From Desulfopila sp. IMCC35008 (lineage in GTDB: Bacteria > Desulfobacterota > Desulfobulbia > Desulfobulbales > Desulfocapsaceae), in the NCBI RefSeq assembly GCF_010646885.2, contig NZ_CP050700.1, positions 2,940,501 to 3,004,500 of the forward strand: a stretch of 64,000 nt of DNA, given 5' to 3'. The notes beneath the pieces were generated by a model. It was given only the letters and a program-made list of their open reading frames with translations. It was not told the DNA's origin and searched no databases. A program made the position numbers and the translations under genes. Of the stretch, positions 18,794-27,686 are shown in pieces (the stretch's first letter is position 1; each line of letters opens with the position of its first letter).

Positions 18794-19204
18794 TTAAAAG
18801 GCAGAACTGCATGCAGCGAAGGGACAGTTGGGTAGGCAAGCCAGGCACTCCACACATTTATCTTCATTAAAATCGACAGTTCTACTGTCTTTGTCAACAT
18901 AATGCAGAGCTCCGGTGGGGCAATGGACGATACAATTACCGCAGTGGGCGCACTTCTCTGGATCCCAGTGTAAGCCGACATTTCCGGCTTGGATATTTAC
19001 TTCAAACTTATTAAGATAGGAATACGCGCGCTCCATATCTTCTTCTGTACCAGTAATTTCAAGGGAGAGATACCCTTCTTCTTCCGGAGTAACCTTCGCC
19101 CGATAAATGTTCACAACAAGGTTGTACTCCTTGACCAACTGGTAAACGATGGGTTTTTCGGTTTCACTTTTGGGAAAGTAGAGAAAAACTTTTTGGGTAA
19201 TCAT
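18794..19204 (-). CDS. NIL-domain / 4Fe-4S ferredoxin of homocysteine synthesis
   Basis: A 136-residue protein. Residues 1-75 form a NIL domain (a small ligand-binding fold also found in methionine ABC transporters). Residues 80-136 hold two 4Fe-4S motifs, CAHCGNCIVHCPTGAL and CVECLACLPNCP. In methanogens and deltaproteobacteria this domain pair works with DUF39 in reductive sulfur transfer to aspartate semialdehyde, giving homocysteine. Its ATG overlaps the DUF39 stop by one base (TAATG), so the two are co-translated. Electron or sulfur delivery is the likely job. Confidence 0.92.
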   Translation of the reverse strand: MITQKVFLYFPKSETEKPIVYQLVKEYNLVVNIYRAKVTPEEEGYLSLEITGTEEDMERAYSYLNKFEVNIQAGNVGLHWDPEKCAHCGNCIVHCPTGALHYVDKDSRTVDFNEDKCVECLACLPNCPFAACSSAF

Positions 19205-20394
19205 TATTTTACCCCCTTTACTTCGAGCCCCTGCATTCCCTGGTTCAGTGGTAGCTTCTGACTTGGCTCGGCTAACAAGAATTTCCCATCTTCAACTTCT
19301 GCTTTGAGAATACCGGCAATTTTTTGGGCTTTGTTATATGAGGAAATTGAAGCTACTTTGACTTTTTTTCCGTCGAATTCGACCTGGCCCGAGCGAAGCT
19401 CTTCGTAAGAATAGCGGTTAAGGATCTTACCAGTTTTCTGTGGGTAGTCCTCCGAGTAGTCGATGACGCAACCAAAGAGTTCGCTGTCCCTTACGGTTGT
19501 TCTTTTCAGGATCTCCGCGTTGAGAATTGGAATGGGGATGCCAACTCCGAGCGCAAGGGAAGCACCGTAGCCTTTAAAGCTGACACCTCTCACAAATTCC
19601 GAATCCATATCTTTCATATTACCTGAAAGTGCAAGAGTCCCAGCACCTTCAACGGGGACGCCGTTTTCTCCCCGCTCAACATCGCCGCAATGCTGAGTCC
19701 CCTGGGAATAGACTATGCCATGGGCTCCGGCCAGCCACACCTTTGTGCCCACACCTATGGTCTCATAGAACGGGTCATTAAGCAGGGGAGAAAGCTGCCC
19801 GGCCGACGAATAGGTCATGTTGCGCATGTTGGGTTTTAGGATGCCTAAATAGGTATAAATCGTCTTATCTGAAGTATTGGTGGCGATATTATAATTCTGG
19901 TAGCAATTTCTTGGGTTTGTCATGATCGCCTGGTTGAGATCATTGATATCGAACATGGTTCGAATTTCTCTTCTCGGATAGTCGTTAGTGCCGTAAGAGA
20001 GGCCAAAAAGCTGCAGTTTCTTACCGGCAACAAGATCCTCGATAACGTGGCCGCCACCATAGAGAAATTCTCCGGGAAAATACATGTTGGCCGGATCGTT
20101 ATGACGAAGCTGGGTCGCACCAAGATATACATCTACCGCTGCAATGCCGCAATACACCTGGACATCCTCAATCCACGCCTCGGAAATACGTATTTTGGGT
20201 TTGGAGTGGCCAAAGTTGAGAACGCAACCGGAGGAGCACATGGGGCCGAATGTTGCAGTCGTTACAACATCTACTTCTTTTGCGGCTGTCTCCAGCCCTT
20301 TCTTGTCTACATATCCAATAACCTCCTCGGCGGTAAGAACAACCGCTTTACCAGAAGCTATTTTTTCGTTTATTTCAGCATAACTTTTTGACAT
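19204..20394 (-). CDS. DUF39 homocysteine biosynthesis protein
   Basis: A 396-residue DUF39 (COG1900) protein, the presumed catalytic partner that converts aspartate semialdehyde plus a sulfur donor to homocysteine without acetyl- or succinyl-homoserine. It shows the Cys-rich FGPMCSSGCVLNFGHSKPKI near residue 50 and a second conserved block, VWLAGAHGIVYSQGTQHCG. The start at 20394 is preferred: AGGAAAG lies six bases upstream, while the longer frame from 20469 has no family-like sequence. It forms one operon with the NIL-ferredoxin gene and probably the UPF0280 gene. Confidence 0.94.
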   Translation of the reverse strand: MSKSYAEINEKIASGKAVVLTAEEVIGYVDKKGLETAAKEVDVVTTATFGPMCSSGCVLNFGHSKPKIRISEAWIEDVQVYCGIAAVDVYLGATQLRHNDPANMYFPGEFLYGGGHVIEDLVAGKKLQLFGLSYGTNDYPRREIRTMFDINDLNQAIMTNPRNCYQNYNIATNTSDKTIYTYLGILKPNMRNMTYSSAGQLSPLLNDPFYETIGVGTKVWLAGAHGIVYSQGTQHCGDVERGENGVPVEGAGTLALSGNMKDMDSEFVRGVSFKGYGASLALGVGIPIPILNAEILKRTTVRDSELFGCVIDYSEDYPQKTGKILNRYSYEELRSGQVEFDGKKVKVASISSYNKAQKIAGILKAEVEDGKFLLAEPSQKLPLNQGMQGLEVKGVK

Positions 20395-20725
20395 CGTATC
20401 TTTCCTCAAACTTTCATCTCCGGTTTCTTTCGTGCATCTGTTTTTGTGTACAACTCTAAATAGCACCAAGGGGGTATTGAAAAACAGATATTGTGGGGGC
20501 TGTGTTTTTTTGACATTGCCTCAAACGGCAGATTCGTGTGAAAAATTGTGCACCTCAATGGCGGAGTTCATTTTTTATGAATATGAAAGTATAGAGACGA
20601 AAGGGCCGACAGCAAAAGGCGACTCAAAAAAATCAGAAGACAGTTGACAGATCTGTACCCCATGGCAGCCTGTCTCTTTCTGCATAATAAGGAGACAGGC
20701 ATTCCAGTTTGTCCAATACTGACTG
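20395..20725. other. Intergenic region with terminator, upstream of DUF39
   Basis: About 330 bases separating the homocysteine operon from the aldehyde dehydrogenase operon. The right part contains the terminator hairpin at 20668-20700; the left part should hold the DUF39 promoter. I saw no SAM-riboswitch core. Confidence 0.4.
20668..20700 (-). terminator. Hairpin terminator after the aldehyde dehydrogenase operon
   Basis: A perfect 9-bp inverted repeat, GCCTGTCTC and GAGACAGGC, with a 15-base loop, 26 bases beyond the dehydrogenase stop. No long T tract follows it on the minus strand. Confidence 0.55.
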
Positions 20726-22153
20726 TTAGTGTGCAACAAGCACATGCCGTACCACGGTATAGTCTTCGAGGCCGTACATGGAAAGGTCCTTTCCATAGCC
20801 TGTCTGCTTCATACCACCGTGGGGCATTTCATTGGGCAGCATAAAGTGGGTGTTTACCCAGGTGGCACCGTACTGCAGTTTTGCTGCAACGGCATGGGCC
20901 TTGCCAACATCGTTGGTCCACACCGATGATGCCAGGCCATATTCCGAATCATTGCCAAGAGCTATGGCCTGCTCAACCGAATTATCAAAACGGGTAATTG
21001 AGACCACTGGTCCAAACGCCTCCTGCTGGACTATCTCGTCATCCTGAAGGGCGCCCTTGAGCACTGTCGGCTCATAAAAGAAACCAGGGCCGTCCACCTT
21101 CTTCCCCCCACACAAAACTTCAATATGCCCCGTGGCCACAGCACGCCGTACAAAGCCATCCACCCTCTCCCGATGTTTTGCTGTAATAAGCGGCGGAATC
21201 TCAGCATCTGGATCGCTGATATCACCATACTTAATGGTCCGGACAGCTCCTGCAAGTTTTTCCGCGAACTCATCATAGATCTTATCAGCGGCATAGACCC
21301 TGCACGCAGCGACACAGTCCTGACCGGCATTGTAATATCCATAAGTGCGGATTGTGTCGACCGCATTGGCAATATCAGCGTCATCAAAAATAATCACAGG
21401 GGCCTTACCGCCAAGCTCAAAATGTGTCCGCTTGAGGTTGCCCGCAGCAAGACGAAGCACTTCTTTACCGGTACCCACAGAACCGGTGACGGAAATCATG
21501 CGAACCCGCGGATGTTTTGCCAACTCAGCACCAACCTCAGGGCCGTTACCAGCTAGAATATTCAGAACTCCTGAAGGTAATATTTCCTGGAAAAGCGGTG
21601 CCAACTCAAGCATCGTAAGGGGCGTGTTTTCGGAAGGTTTAAAAACAACACAGTTTCCCGCCGCAAGAGAAGGTGCAATTTTCCATGCTGCCATCAGCAA
21701 TGGATAGTTCCAGGGTGCGATCTGGGCAACAACGCCAACCGGATCGCGACGGATCATACTTGTCATGCCCTCAAAATATTCTCCGGCAGCTGATCCCGTA
21801 AGCAGACGGCAGGCAGAGGCATAAAAACGAAAACAATCGATGATAGCGGGAATCTCATCTTCTAGCATTCGTGCGTAAGGCTTACCGGTATCGAGGGACT
21901 CCAGACGCACCAGTTCTTCAGATCGGTTTTCAATTTCATCCGCTATCTTCATAAGAAGAGCACTGCGTTCTGCAGGAACTACGGAAGACCACGCTCCAAA
22001 AGCATTTTCCGCAGCCATCACGGCCTCATTGACCTGGGCAGCGCTTGCTCCCTTTATCTCCGCTATCTTTTCACCGTTTTGTGGATTTAGTATATTTTCG
22101 ACACGTCCTTCTCCTTCAACAAGGGCGCCGTTAATCAAAATTTTTTGCTGCAT
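20726..22153 (-). CDS. Aldehyde dehydrogenase, gamma-aminobutyraldehyde/betaine-aldehyde type
   Basis: A 475-residue NAD(P)-dependent aldehyde dehydrogenase. The catalytic Glu lies in [18 protein letters not shown] and the catalytic Cys in [15 protein letters not shown]; the Rossmann signature is [13 protein letters not shown]. The C-terminal [20 protein letters not shown] closely resembles E. coli PatD/YdcW, the gamma-aminobutyraldehyde dehydrogenase, a family that also oxidises trimethylated amino-aldehydes. The start at 22153 has GGAG six bases upstream. It is the last gene of a four-gene operon with the decarboxylase, SET protein and aminotransferase, so its aldehyde is probably the product of that aminotransferase. 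Confidence 0.9.
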   Translation of the reverse strand: MQQKILINGALVEGEGRVENILNPQNGEKIAEIKGASAAQVNEAVMAAENAFGAWSSVVPAERSALLMKIADEIENRSEELVRLESLDTGKPYARMLEDEIPAIIDCFRFYASACRLLTGSAAGEYFEGMTSMIRRDPVGVVAQIAPWNYPLLMAAWKIAPSLAAGNCVVFKPSENTPLTMLELAPLFQEILPSGVLNILAGNGPEVGAELAKHPRVRMISVTGSVGTGKEVLRLAAGNLKRTHFELGGKAPVIIFDDADIANAVDTIRTYGYYNAGQDCVAACRVYAADKIYDEFAEKLAGAVRTIKYGDISDPDAEIPPLITAKHRERVDGFVRRAVATGHIEVLCGGKKVDGPGFFYEPTVLKGALQDDEIVQQEAFGPVVSITRFDNSVEQAIALGNDSEYGLASSVWTNDVGKAHAVAAKLQYGATWVNTHFMLPNEMPHGGMKQTGYGKDLSMYGLEDYTVVRHVLVAH

Positions 22154-22191
22154 GGGTTTCTCCATAATGTGATGCAATTTGTAAGAAAAGT

Positions 22192-23589
22192 TTACCGAAT
22201 CAGCCCATCGGACCGTAACGCCTCGGTTGCTTTTTCAATACTGGAATCGAGTATCGATACCATCTCATCAATCCCGGCCTTATCGATGATAAGAGGGGGG
22301 GACAAAATTAAAAGCGCCTCATAAGGACGAACTATAAGACCCTGCTGATCACAGAACTGGTCTACAGCTTGCGCCGCTGTCATATCCTTTTTCTCGGCTG
22401 CTGTCTTATTACCACTGATATTGCATTCAACACAGGCCATCAGGTGATTCCCCCGAATCTCCCCGACAATTTCGTGGCGTTCGAGAGTTTTGAGTTGCCG
22501 GATAAAATACGGGCCGACATCCTGCACATGTTCACAGATGTTGTCCCTTTGCATCATCTCAACATTCTTGAGCGCTGCAGCGCAGGCAACCGGATGGCCG
22601 GAGTAGGTGTATCCGTTGGTAAAATAGGCTGTTTCAGGTGCATTGCTGCCCGATATGCGATCATACAAACGATCGGAGATAATCACCGCGCCCATGGGTT
22701 GATAGCCGCTGGTTATCCCCTTGGCCGTTGTGATGATATCGGGAACGATCCCCCACACAGGTTCTGCCGAGAAAAAATGCCCAAGCCTGCCGAAACCCGT
22801 GACAACCTCATCGAGGATATAAAGAATTTCATATTTCTCACAGACTTTTTTCATCGCCTTATGATAGCCGGGGGGCGGCACCAGTACACCACCTGAGCCC
22901 ATAATCGGCTCAGCGATGAAGCAGGCAACCTTTTCAGGTCCGATTTCAAGAATCTTTTTCTCAAATTCATCGACAAGCTGATCACAGTACTCAGTAAGGG
23001 ACAGCCCCTCGTCACGGCGGTATGGGTTCGGCCCGGTTACGTGATGAACTATATCAGACATATAATGAAAATATGTCCTGTCCACAGCTTTGCCGGACAG
23101 AGACGCCGTCAGGTACGAACTGCCGTGGTAGCTTTCAGTTCTTGAGATGATATGTTTTTTCTCGGGCCTGCCGAGAGCACTGAAATAATAGTGGCTAAAA
23201 CGGACCGCAGAATCAACCGCACCGGAACCGCTGGTGGTAAAATGGACGCGGTTCAAATCTCCAGGAGCAAGCCCTGCCAGCACTTCTCCCAGTTCGGCAG
23301 AAAGATTATTTGTCATCGCGCCAAATGGCGTATAGTAGACAAGCTCTTCAGCCTGTTTGGCTATAACTTCCGCCATCTCCTGGTTACCGTATCCGATATT
23401 GACACACCACATGCCGGCAATACCGTCAAGATACCTTTTGCCGTCACTGTCATACACATGGCATCCCTCACCTCTCGTGATTATGTGATCTCCCTTGGTG
23501 GAAGCTGTAGCGAGGTCGGCCCATGGGTGAATCGTATGGCGTTTATCTTTGGTACTTAACTCTTCGGTGTTCACACGTGAGGTATTCAT
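22192..23589 (-). CDS. Class III PLP aminotransferase, putrescine/omega-amine:pyruvate type
   Basis: A 465-residue fold-type I aminotransferase. It contains the pyrimidine-ring Asp in [16 protein letters not shown], the Schiff-base Lys in [18 protein letters not shown] and the substrate-side signature [19 protein letters not shown]. The sequence is closest in feel to the omega-amine:pyruvate aminotransferases (SpuC-like) that convert putrescine and related amines to amino-aldehydes. It ends 38 bases upstream of the dehydrogenase start, which would oxidise such an aldehyde. The start at 23589 is chosen for the AAAGGG just before it; an ATG at 23610 overlapping the SET gene's stop is also possible. 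Confidence 0.88.
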   Translation of the reverse strand: MNTSRVNTEELSTKDKRHTIHPWADLATASTKGDHIITRGEGCHVYDSDGKRYLDGIAGMWCVNIGYGNQEMAEVIAKQAEELVYYTPFGAMTNNLSAELGEVLAGLAPGDLNRVHFTTSGSGAVDSAVRFSHYYFSALGRPEKKHIISRTESYHGSSYLTASLSGKAVDRTYFHYMSDIVHHVTGPNPYRRDEGLSLTEYCDQLVDEFEKKILEIGPEKVACFIAEPIMGSGGVLVPPPGYHKAMKKVCEKYEILYILDEVVTGFGRLGHFFSAEPVWGIVPDIITTAKGITSGYQPMGAVIISDRLYDRISGSNAPETAYFTNGYTYSGHPVACAAALKNVEMMQRDNICEHVQDVGPYFIRQLKTLERHEIVGEIRGNHLMACVECNISGNKTAAEKKDMTAAQAVDQFCDQQGLIVRPYEALLILSPPLIIDKAGIDEMVSILDSSIEKATEALRSDGLIR

Positions 23590-23603
23590 ATACCCTTTCT
23601 CAA

Positions 23604-24119
23604 TCAGCATGCCAGCGTCACAATTTCACTTGATTCACGGTCATGCTGCTGCAGTTGCTGTTCAATGTAGGCGAGCCCTTCTGGACTCACCTCTTCTTTA
23701 CGACCAGTGATCCAGAAACGGCAATTTGGGGTTCCACACAAACATGGGAACTGTCTAAAAAGTATATCTTCAGTCTGTGCATAGTCCATGGTCAACGCTT
23801 GTCCGGTATCAATATCACGTAATGCCCACAGCTCAAACTCGGTCATATCAAGATAGATATTCGGTGCACAGGAATGAAGAAGGTAACCGGTGAAGTAGGG
23901 ATCGAACATATGGGTTGTAGGAGTTACCTGCAAGGTGTGCTGCATTACAGTGGGAACGATGTTTCCCGTAATCCTGGCAACCATTTCTCCGCGCTTTAAA
24001 TCTTTTCTGGTGTAGACGCCGGCACCTTTACCGTCTTCACGTCGACAGACCGTAAAATCTTCTTTTTTCGGGTAACCGTGATTCGTGTCCAGACCAAATT
24101 CATGAGGGTATATCAGCAC
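23604..24119 (-). CDS. SET-domain methyltransferase-like protein
   Basis: A 171-residue SET-domain protein, the fold of SAM-dependent lysine N-methyltransferases. It shows GKGAGVYTRKDLKRGEMVAR, the motif LLHSCAPNIYLD (the NHSCxPN equivalent) and LTMDYAQTED. A short post-SET-like Cys cluster, FPCLCGTPNCRFWITG, could bind zinc. It starts at a GTG with AAAGGAGG six bases upstream. It lies inside an operon of amino-acid and amine enzymes and close to metK, so a small-molecule or partner-enzyme target is conceivable, but the family usually methylates protein lysines. Substrate unknown. Confidence 0.85.
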   Translation of the reverse strand: MLIYPHEFGLDTNHGYPKKEDFTVCRREDGKGAGVYTRKDLKRGEMVARITGNIVPTVMQHTLQVTPTTHMFDPYFTGYLLHSCAPNIYLDMTEFELWALRDIDTGQALTMDYAQTEDILFRQFPCLCGTPNCRFWITGRKEEVSPEGLAYIEQQLQQHDRESSEIVTLAC

Positions 24120-24175
24120 TGTGATCCTCCTTTTTGTTGATTTATTTATTCAAACATTTACTCTTTTACCCTCAT

Positions 24176-25399
24176 CTAACTGAGCAAAAGATATTCTGAA
24201 AATTCTCCTCGCATACAATGATTCGAACTCATGGAAGAGGTATATGCGCCGGCGTTAAGGAACGCCAGCAGATCCCCTTCTTCTATTGGTGGTGCCATAA
24301 GATCTTCAATGAGTACATCGAGGGCTTCGTTTATATTACCGGCAAAGGTTACCGGGGCTAGAGCAGCAGGCGCAAAACACTCCTCTTTTGGATTGGGCAG
24401 CCTACATAAAACCGGTTCACACGGTAGTTTGTAGTGCACCGGCTCCATCGTTAGATTAAAGCCGCCGTTTACGCCGACAAAACGTTTTCCAGCCTTTGTT
24501 TCTACAGTATTGACCTCCAGCACCAGCACTCCTGCATCTTTCACAATGTAGGTTCCCGGCTCGACGTTGATTTCATACGATGTATCTCCGAAAACCCGCT
24601 TTATTACAGAAGCCCATTCTGAGAGATCCAGGTATTCATCCTCTGCTGTAAGCGGTACACCGAGGCCTCCTCCGAGATTAATCGCCTCTACGGTTGGGAT
24701 CGTTTCAATCATTGCCAGACATTCCCGGAGGATTTTCTCCCAAGCCGGGAGCTGATCATTCAGGTACCCGCAACCAGTATGAAAATGCACCCTGTCAATA
24801 CGCAGATCATATTTCTCTGCGAGCTGGATAGCCTGTTCCAGTTCAGAAATGTATATCCCGAATTTGGTTGGTTTCTCCCCACTGTATCGGAGCAGCTCGT
24901 TCGAAGCGTATCCTGTGCCCATGGCAGGGTTGATACGGATGCCAATTGACCTGCCGGGAGTACGCTCGCCAATACGTCTAATCATGCTGCAGCCGTCGGC
25001 ATTGAGTTTCAAATCGGGAAATTTTGTGAGGAAATCAAGATCTGTATTGGATACAGACGTTGCGGTGTAGGATATGTCTGAAGGATAAAATCCACAGCTC
25101 ATTGCATGCCGCACTTCTGCCGGCGAGCAGACATCCACCCCGCATGCTGTGGATGACTTAATAAGTGTGAGCAACGGTCCAAATCGGTTGGCCTTCAGCG
25201 CATAGTAAATTCGGCTCGGCAACCCAGTATTTTCAAGAGCCCGGTGCACCCGCTCTATGTTTTCGAGAATTCTGTCAGCACTATACAAAAAAAGCGGTGT
25301 TCCGAGCTGCTCACCGAGTTTTTGTACATTTTTGCCCGCAAAGGTTACCTGATTATTCTCGTTATAGGCTAACCCTTTTCTCTCCCACCATAATTCCAT
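24176..25399 (-). CDS. PLP-dependent group IV decarboxylase, LysA/ornithine decarboxylase-like
   Basis: A 407-residue alanine-racemase-fold (fold-type III) decarboxylase. Residues about 55-62 give the PLP Lys motif YALKANR; HFHTGCGYLNDQLPAW, the INLGGGLGVPL phosphate loop, and INVEPGTYIVKDAG follow. The late FLNAGAYTSSMSSNHCMRGE carries the Tyr expected of the family. These enzymes act on meso-diaminopimelate, ornithine, lysine or arginine; sequence alone does not choose. The neighbouring amine aminotransferase and aldehyde dehydrogenase point to a diamine product (putrescine, cadaverine or a methylated form). The ATG at 25399 is used; a GTG at 25405 closer to the GGAG is also possible. Confidence 0.88.
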   Translation of the reverse strand: MELWWERKGLAYNENNQVTFAGKNVQKLGEQLGTPLFLYSADRILENIERVHRALENTGLPSRIYYALKANRFGPLLTLIKSSTACGVDVCSPAEVRHAMSCGFYPSDISYTATSVSNTDLDFLTKFPDLKLNADGCSMIRRIGERTPGRSIGIRINPAMGTGYASNELLRYSGEKPTKFGIYISELEQAIQLAEKYDLRIDRVHFHTGCGYLNDQLPAWEKILRECLAMIETIPTVEAINLGGGLGVPLTAEDEYLDLSEWASVIKRVFGDTSYEINVEPGTYIVKDAGVLVLEVNTVETKAGKRFVGVNGGFNLTMEPVHYKLPCEPVLCRLPNPKEECFAPAALAPVTFAGNINEALDVLIEDLMAPPIEEGDLLAFLNAGAYTSSMSSNHCMRGEFSEYLLLS

Positions 25400-25501
25400 G
25401 GACACATCACTCCAAAATTTTTTGTAGTTTTATCTGAACCTTATAGAGGCGAACAGAGCGAGGTCATTCACCGCATGCTTGCCCTCTTACCACAGTAGAG
25501 A

Positions 25502-25524
25502 ACCGCCAGAATTTTCCTGACGGT
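25502..25524 (-). terminator. Weak hairpin after metK
   Basis: An 8-bp inverted repeat with one G-U-type pair (ACCGTCAG and CTGGCGGT on the minus strand) and a seven-base loop, 28 bases beyond the metK stop and followed by TCTCT. It may terminate or attenuate reading into the decarboxylase operon. Confidence 0.4.
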
Positions 25525-25551
25525 ATTACTCTATGCTATTGGAACTTTTTA

Positions 25552-26757
25552 TTAGGCAACGGCCATTGCAGAAATGTCGAGAGCTTCCTGCAGCTGGCTG
25601 ACCCTGTTGGTCTGTTCCCAAGGAAAGATATCTCTGCCGAAATGACCAGCCACAGCGGTCTGCCTGTAGCTCCAGCCGCGAGGAGTTGTCAATTCCAGGT
25701 CACGGGCGATGGATGCAGGACGGAAATCGAAGATTTCTCCAGCTTCAAGAACCTCTTGTATCTTCTCTTCCTCAACCTTGGCCGTACCAAAGGTATCGAT
25801 ATTAATACTGAGAGGCCTGGCAACGCCAATCGCATAGGCGACCTGGATTTCGCATTTCTCTGCAAGCCCTGCCGCAACAACATTTTTTGCTGCATATCGC
25901 GCATAGTAAGCAGCGGAGCGATCCACTTTGGATGGATCTTTTCCGGAGAATGCTCCACCACCGTGGCAACCGACACCACCATAGGTGTCGACGATTATTT
26001 TTCTTCCTGTCAAACCAGCATCCCCGTGGGGACCGCCAATGACAAATTTCCCGGTGGGATTAATAAAGAACTGGGTATCCTTGGTAATGAGTCCCGTTGG
26101 CGTGAGTACAGTTTTGGCGACTTCGATCAAGTCCTTGCGGATTATCTCAAGGTCTATATCAGCAGTCTGGTGTGAGATAACAATGGAGGTGATTCTGGTT
26201 GGCGTACCGTCAACATGTTCAACGGACACCTGGGTTTTTGCATCCGGACGAAGATATCCAATATGCCCATTCTTTCGAATATTCTGCAGGGCTTCCAGCA
26301 GCAGATGGCTGTAGTGAATTGGAGCTGGCATCAGAGACGGGGTTGAGCTTGTGGCATAACCGAACATCATCCCCTGATCACCGGCACCCTGTTCAGAAAA
26401 GAGCCCTGCACCTTCCAGCACACCCTGGGCAATGTCTGCTGACTGCGGATGGATATGGCAAAGATACTTAAATGTGTCGCAGGAGAAAAGAAGTTCAGCA
26501 CGGTCATAGCCGATGTCCTTTACAACGTCTCTGGCGATTTTTTCAGGATCGATATTTGACCAGCCATTGCAGGTTATTTCTCCTAGGTTAACGACAAAGT
26601 CAGTGGTGACTGCAGTCTCACAAGCCACCTTGCTTTTGCTGTCTTGTTCAAGACAGGCATCAAGAATAGCGTCTGAGATCTGATCGCAAACTTTATCGGG
26701 ATGTCCTTCACTAACTGATTCTGACGTAAAAACATGATTACTCTGCAGTTTACTCAT
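25552..26757 (-). CDS. metK: S-adenosylmethionine synthetase
   Basis: A 401-residue methionine adenosyltransferase, full length, making SAM from methionine and ATP. Visible signatures are FTSESVSEGHPDKVCDQISD at the N-terminus, the GAGDQGMMFGYA block, and the Gly-rich GGGAFSGKDPSKVDRSAAY. A ribosome site AAAGGAAC precedes the ATG. The gene lies on the same strand as ahcY, the adenosine-kinase-like gene and the homocysteine genes, forming a SAM-cycle neighbourhood. A short AAATTG-type palindrome lies about 100 bases upstream. Confidence 0.97.
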   Translation of the reverse strand: MSKLQSNHVFTSESVSEGHPDKVCDQISDAILDACLEQDSKSKVACETAVTTDFVVNLGEITCNGWSNIDPEKIARDVVKDIGYDRAELLFSCDTFKYLCHIHPQSADIAQGVLEGAGLFSEQGAGDQGMMFGYATSSTPSLMPAPIHYSHLLLEALQNIRKNGHIGYLRPDAKTQVSVEHVDGTPTRITSIVISHQTADIDLEIIRKDLIEVAKTVLTPTGLITKDTQFFINPTGKFVIGGPHGDAGLTGRKIIVDTYGGVGCHGGGAFSGKDPSKVDRSAAYYARYAAKNVVAAGLAEKCEIQVAYAIGVARPLSINIDTFGTAKVEEEKIQEVLEAGEIFDFRPASIARDLELTTPRGWSYRQTAVAGHFGRDIFPWEQTNRVSQLQEALDISAMAVA

Positions 26758-26853
26758 AATGTTCCTTTCTATAGTACGTTTGTGTTCTCTCGATAGAGAT
26801 TAACCGGGATACAGCTTTTGACGTTTGTAATGTCCTCACATCATACAGTTGGC

Positions 26854-26866
26854 AAATTGACAATTT
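26854..26866 (-). promoter_or_regulatory. Palindromic site upstream of metK
   Basis: A perfect odd palindrome, AAATTG-A-CAATTT on the plus strand, about 97 bases before the metK ATG. It has the size of a repressor half-site pair. I could not find the same sequence upstream of the other SAM-cycle genes by eye. Confidence 0.35.
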
Positions 26867-26893
26867 TTCAAGGTAGCCTTTATGTAACGCGGA

Positions 26894-27535
26894 CTATTCT
26901 GCGTAAACACGATACACGCACAATTTACATTGGACATTTTCCTCTTTCAGATAGTCTGTATCGAACCTGTTCAACAACTTCCACCTACCTTCTGACTCAA
27001 GTTTTTGCAGCCGCTCGGCATAGCCGTGGTCTTCATATGCGCCTTCCCGTACGGTAAAGCAAATTGTTCCGCCTGGTTTTGTGATTCGAACGAGTTCATC
27101 AAAACCGTCGGGTGTCACATGTCCATAGGTGAACGTTCCGGTGCAGACTATGGCATCGTATGTATTATCCTGGATATCAAGAGGCTTACTTAAATCGGCC
27201 TGCATATGGCGCGCATATATATTTTTGGCCTCAGCTTCTTTCAACATTTCTGCTGAATAGTCGAGAGCCTCGATTTGAGTATAACCATGCTCAACAAGCT
27301 GCTCACCAACGAGTCCGGTACCGCATCCGGCATCAAGAATCAGGCTGTTTCTATCGTCAACCACATCGGCAAGAGCTTTTGCCGTGGCAATATGAGCGAC
27401 GTAACCGAAGGCACCGACAGTATCGTTTTCATACTGCTTGGCCCAGTCGCCGTACGCACTCATGAGTTCCTGATGGTTTGTGGCTGTGTAAACCCTGTCC
27501 AGTGTCTCATTATCGCTGATTTTTTCCTTGCCCAT
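26894..27535 (-). CDS. Class I SAM-dependent methyltransferase
   Basis: A 213-residue Rossmann-fold methyltransferase. Motif I is LILDAGCGTGLVGEQL, motif II ALDYSAEML, and the later YDAIVCTGTFTYGHV and LVRITKPGGTICFTVREG match motifs IV to VI. It resembles small-molecule methyltransferases of the Methyltransf_11/25 type. The N-terminal HQELMSAYGDWAKQYENDTV is typical of the WBSCR27/METTL27-like group. It stands between metK and ahcY, the producer and consumer of its cofactor pair, so it is a candidate for the main methylation step of the cluster. Substrate unknown. Confidence 0.9.
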   Translation of the reverse strand: MGKEKISDNETLDRVYTATNHQELMSAYGDWAKQYENDTVGAFGYVAHIATAKALADVVDDRNSLILDAGCGTGLVGEQLVEHGYTQIEALDYSAEMLKEAEAKNIYARHMQADLSKPLDIQDNTYDAIVCTGTFTYGHVTPDGFDELVRITKPGGTICFTVREGAYEDHGYAERLQKLESEGRWKLLNRFDTDYLKEENVQCKLCVYRVYAE

Positions 27536-27631
27536 CTCATTTCCCTAGCTTTACTTCCCAGCGCTAATTTGAACTCTTCCGCTTGAATAACTTATTAACG
27601 CCTGTGTAATCTATTTTTTCATATACACCTG

Positions 27632-27667
27632 CTGTTTCCGCCGGCATATATTGCCAGGCGGAAACAG
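27632..27667 (-). terminator. Hairpin terminator after ahcY
   Basis: A perfect 11-bp inverted repeat (arm CTGTTTCCGCC) with a 14-base loop, 20 bases beyond the ahcY stop. No long T tract follows on the minus strand. Confidence 0.6.
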
Positions 27668-27686
27668 TTCTGAAAAAACGAACCGC

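Noticed and set aside
26758..26893. SAM riboswitch upstream of metK
   Set aside because: No SAM-I or SAM-II core helices were recognised in this 136-base gap.
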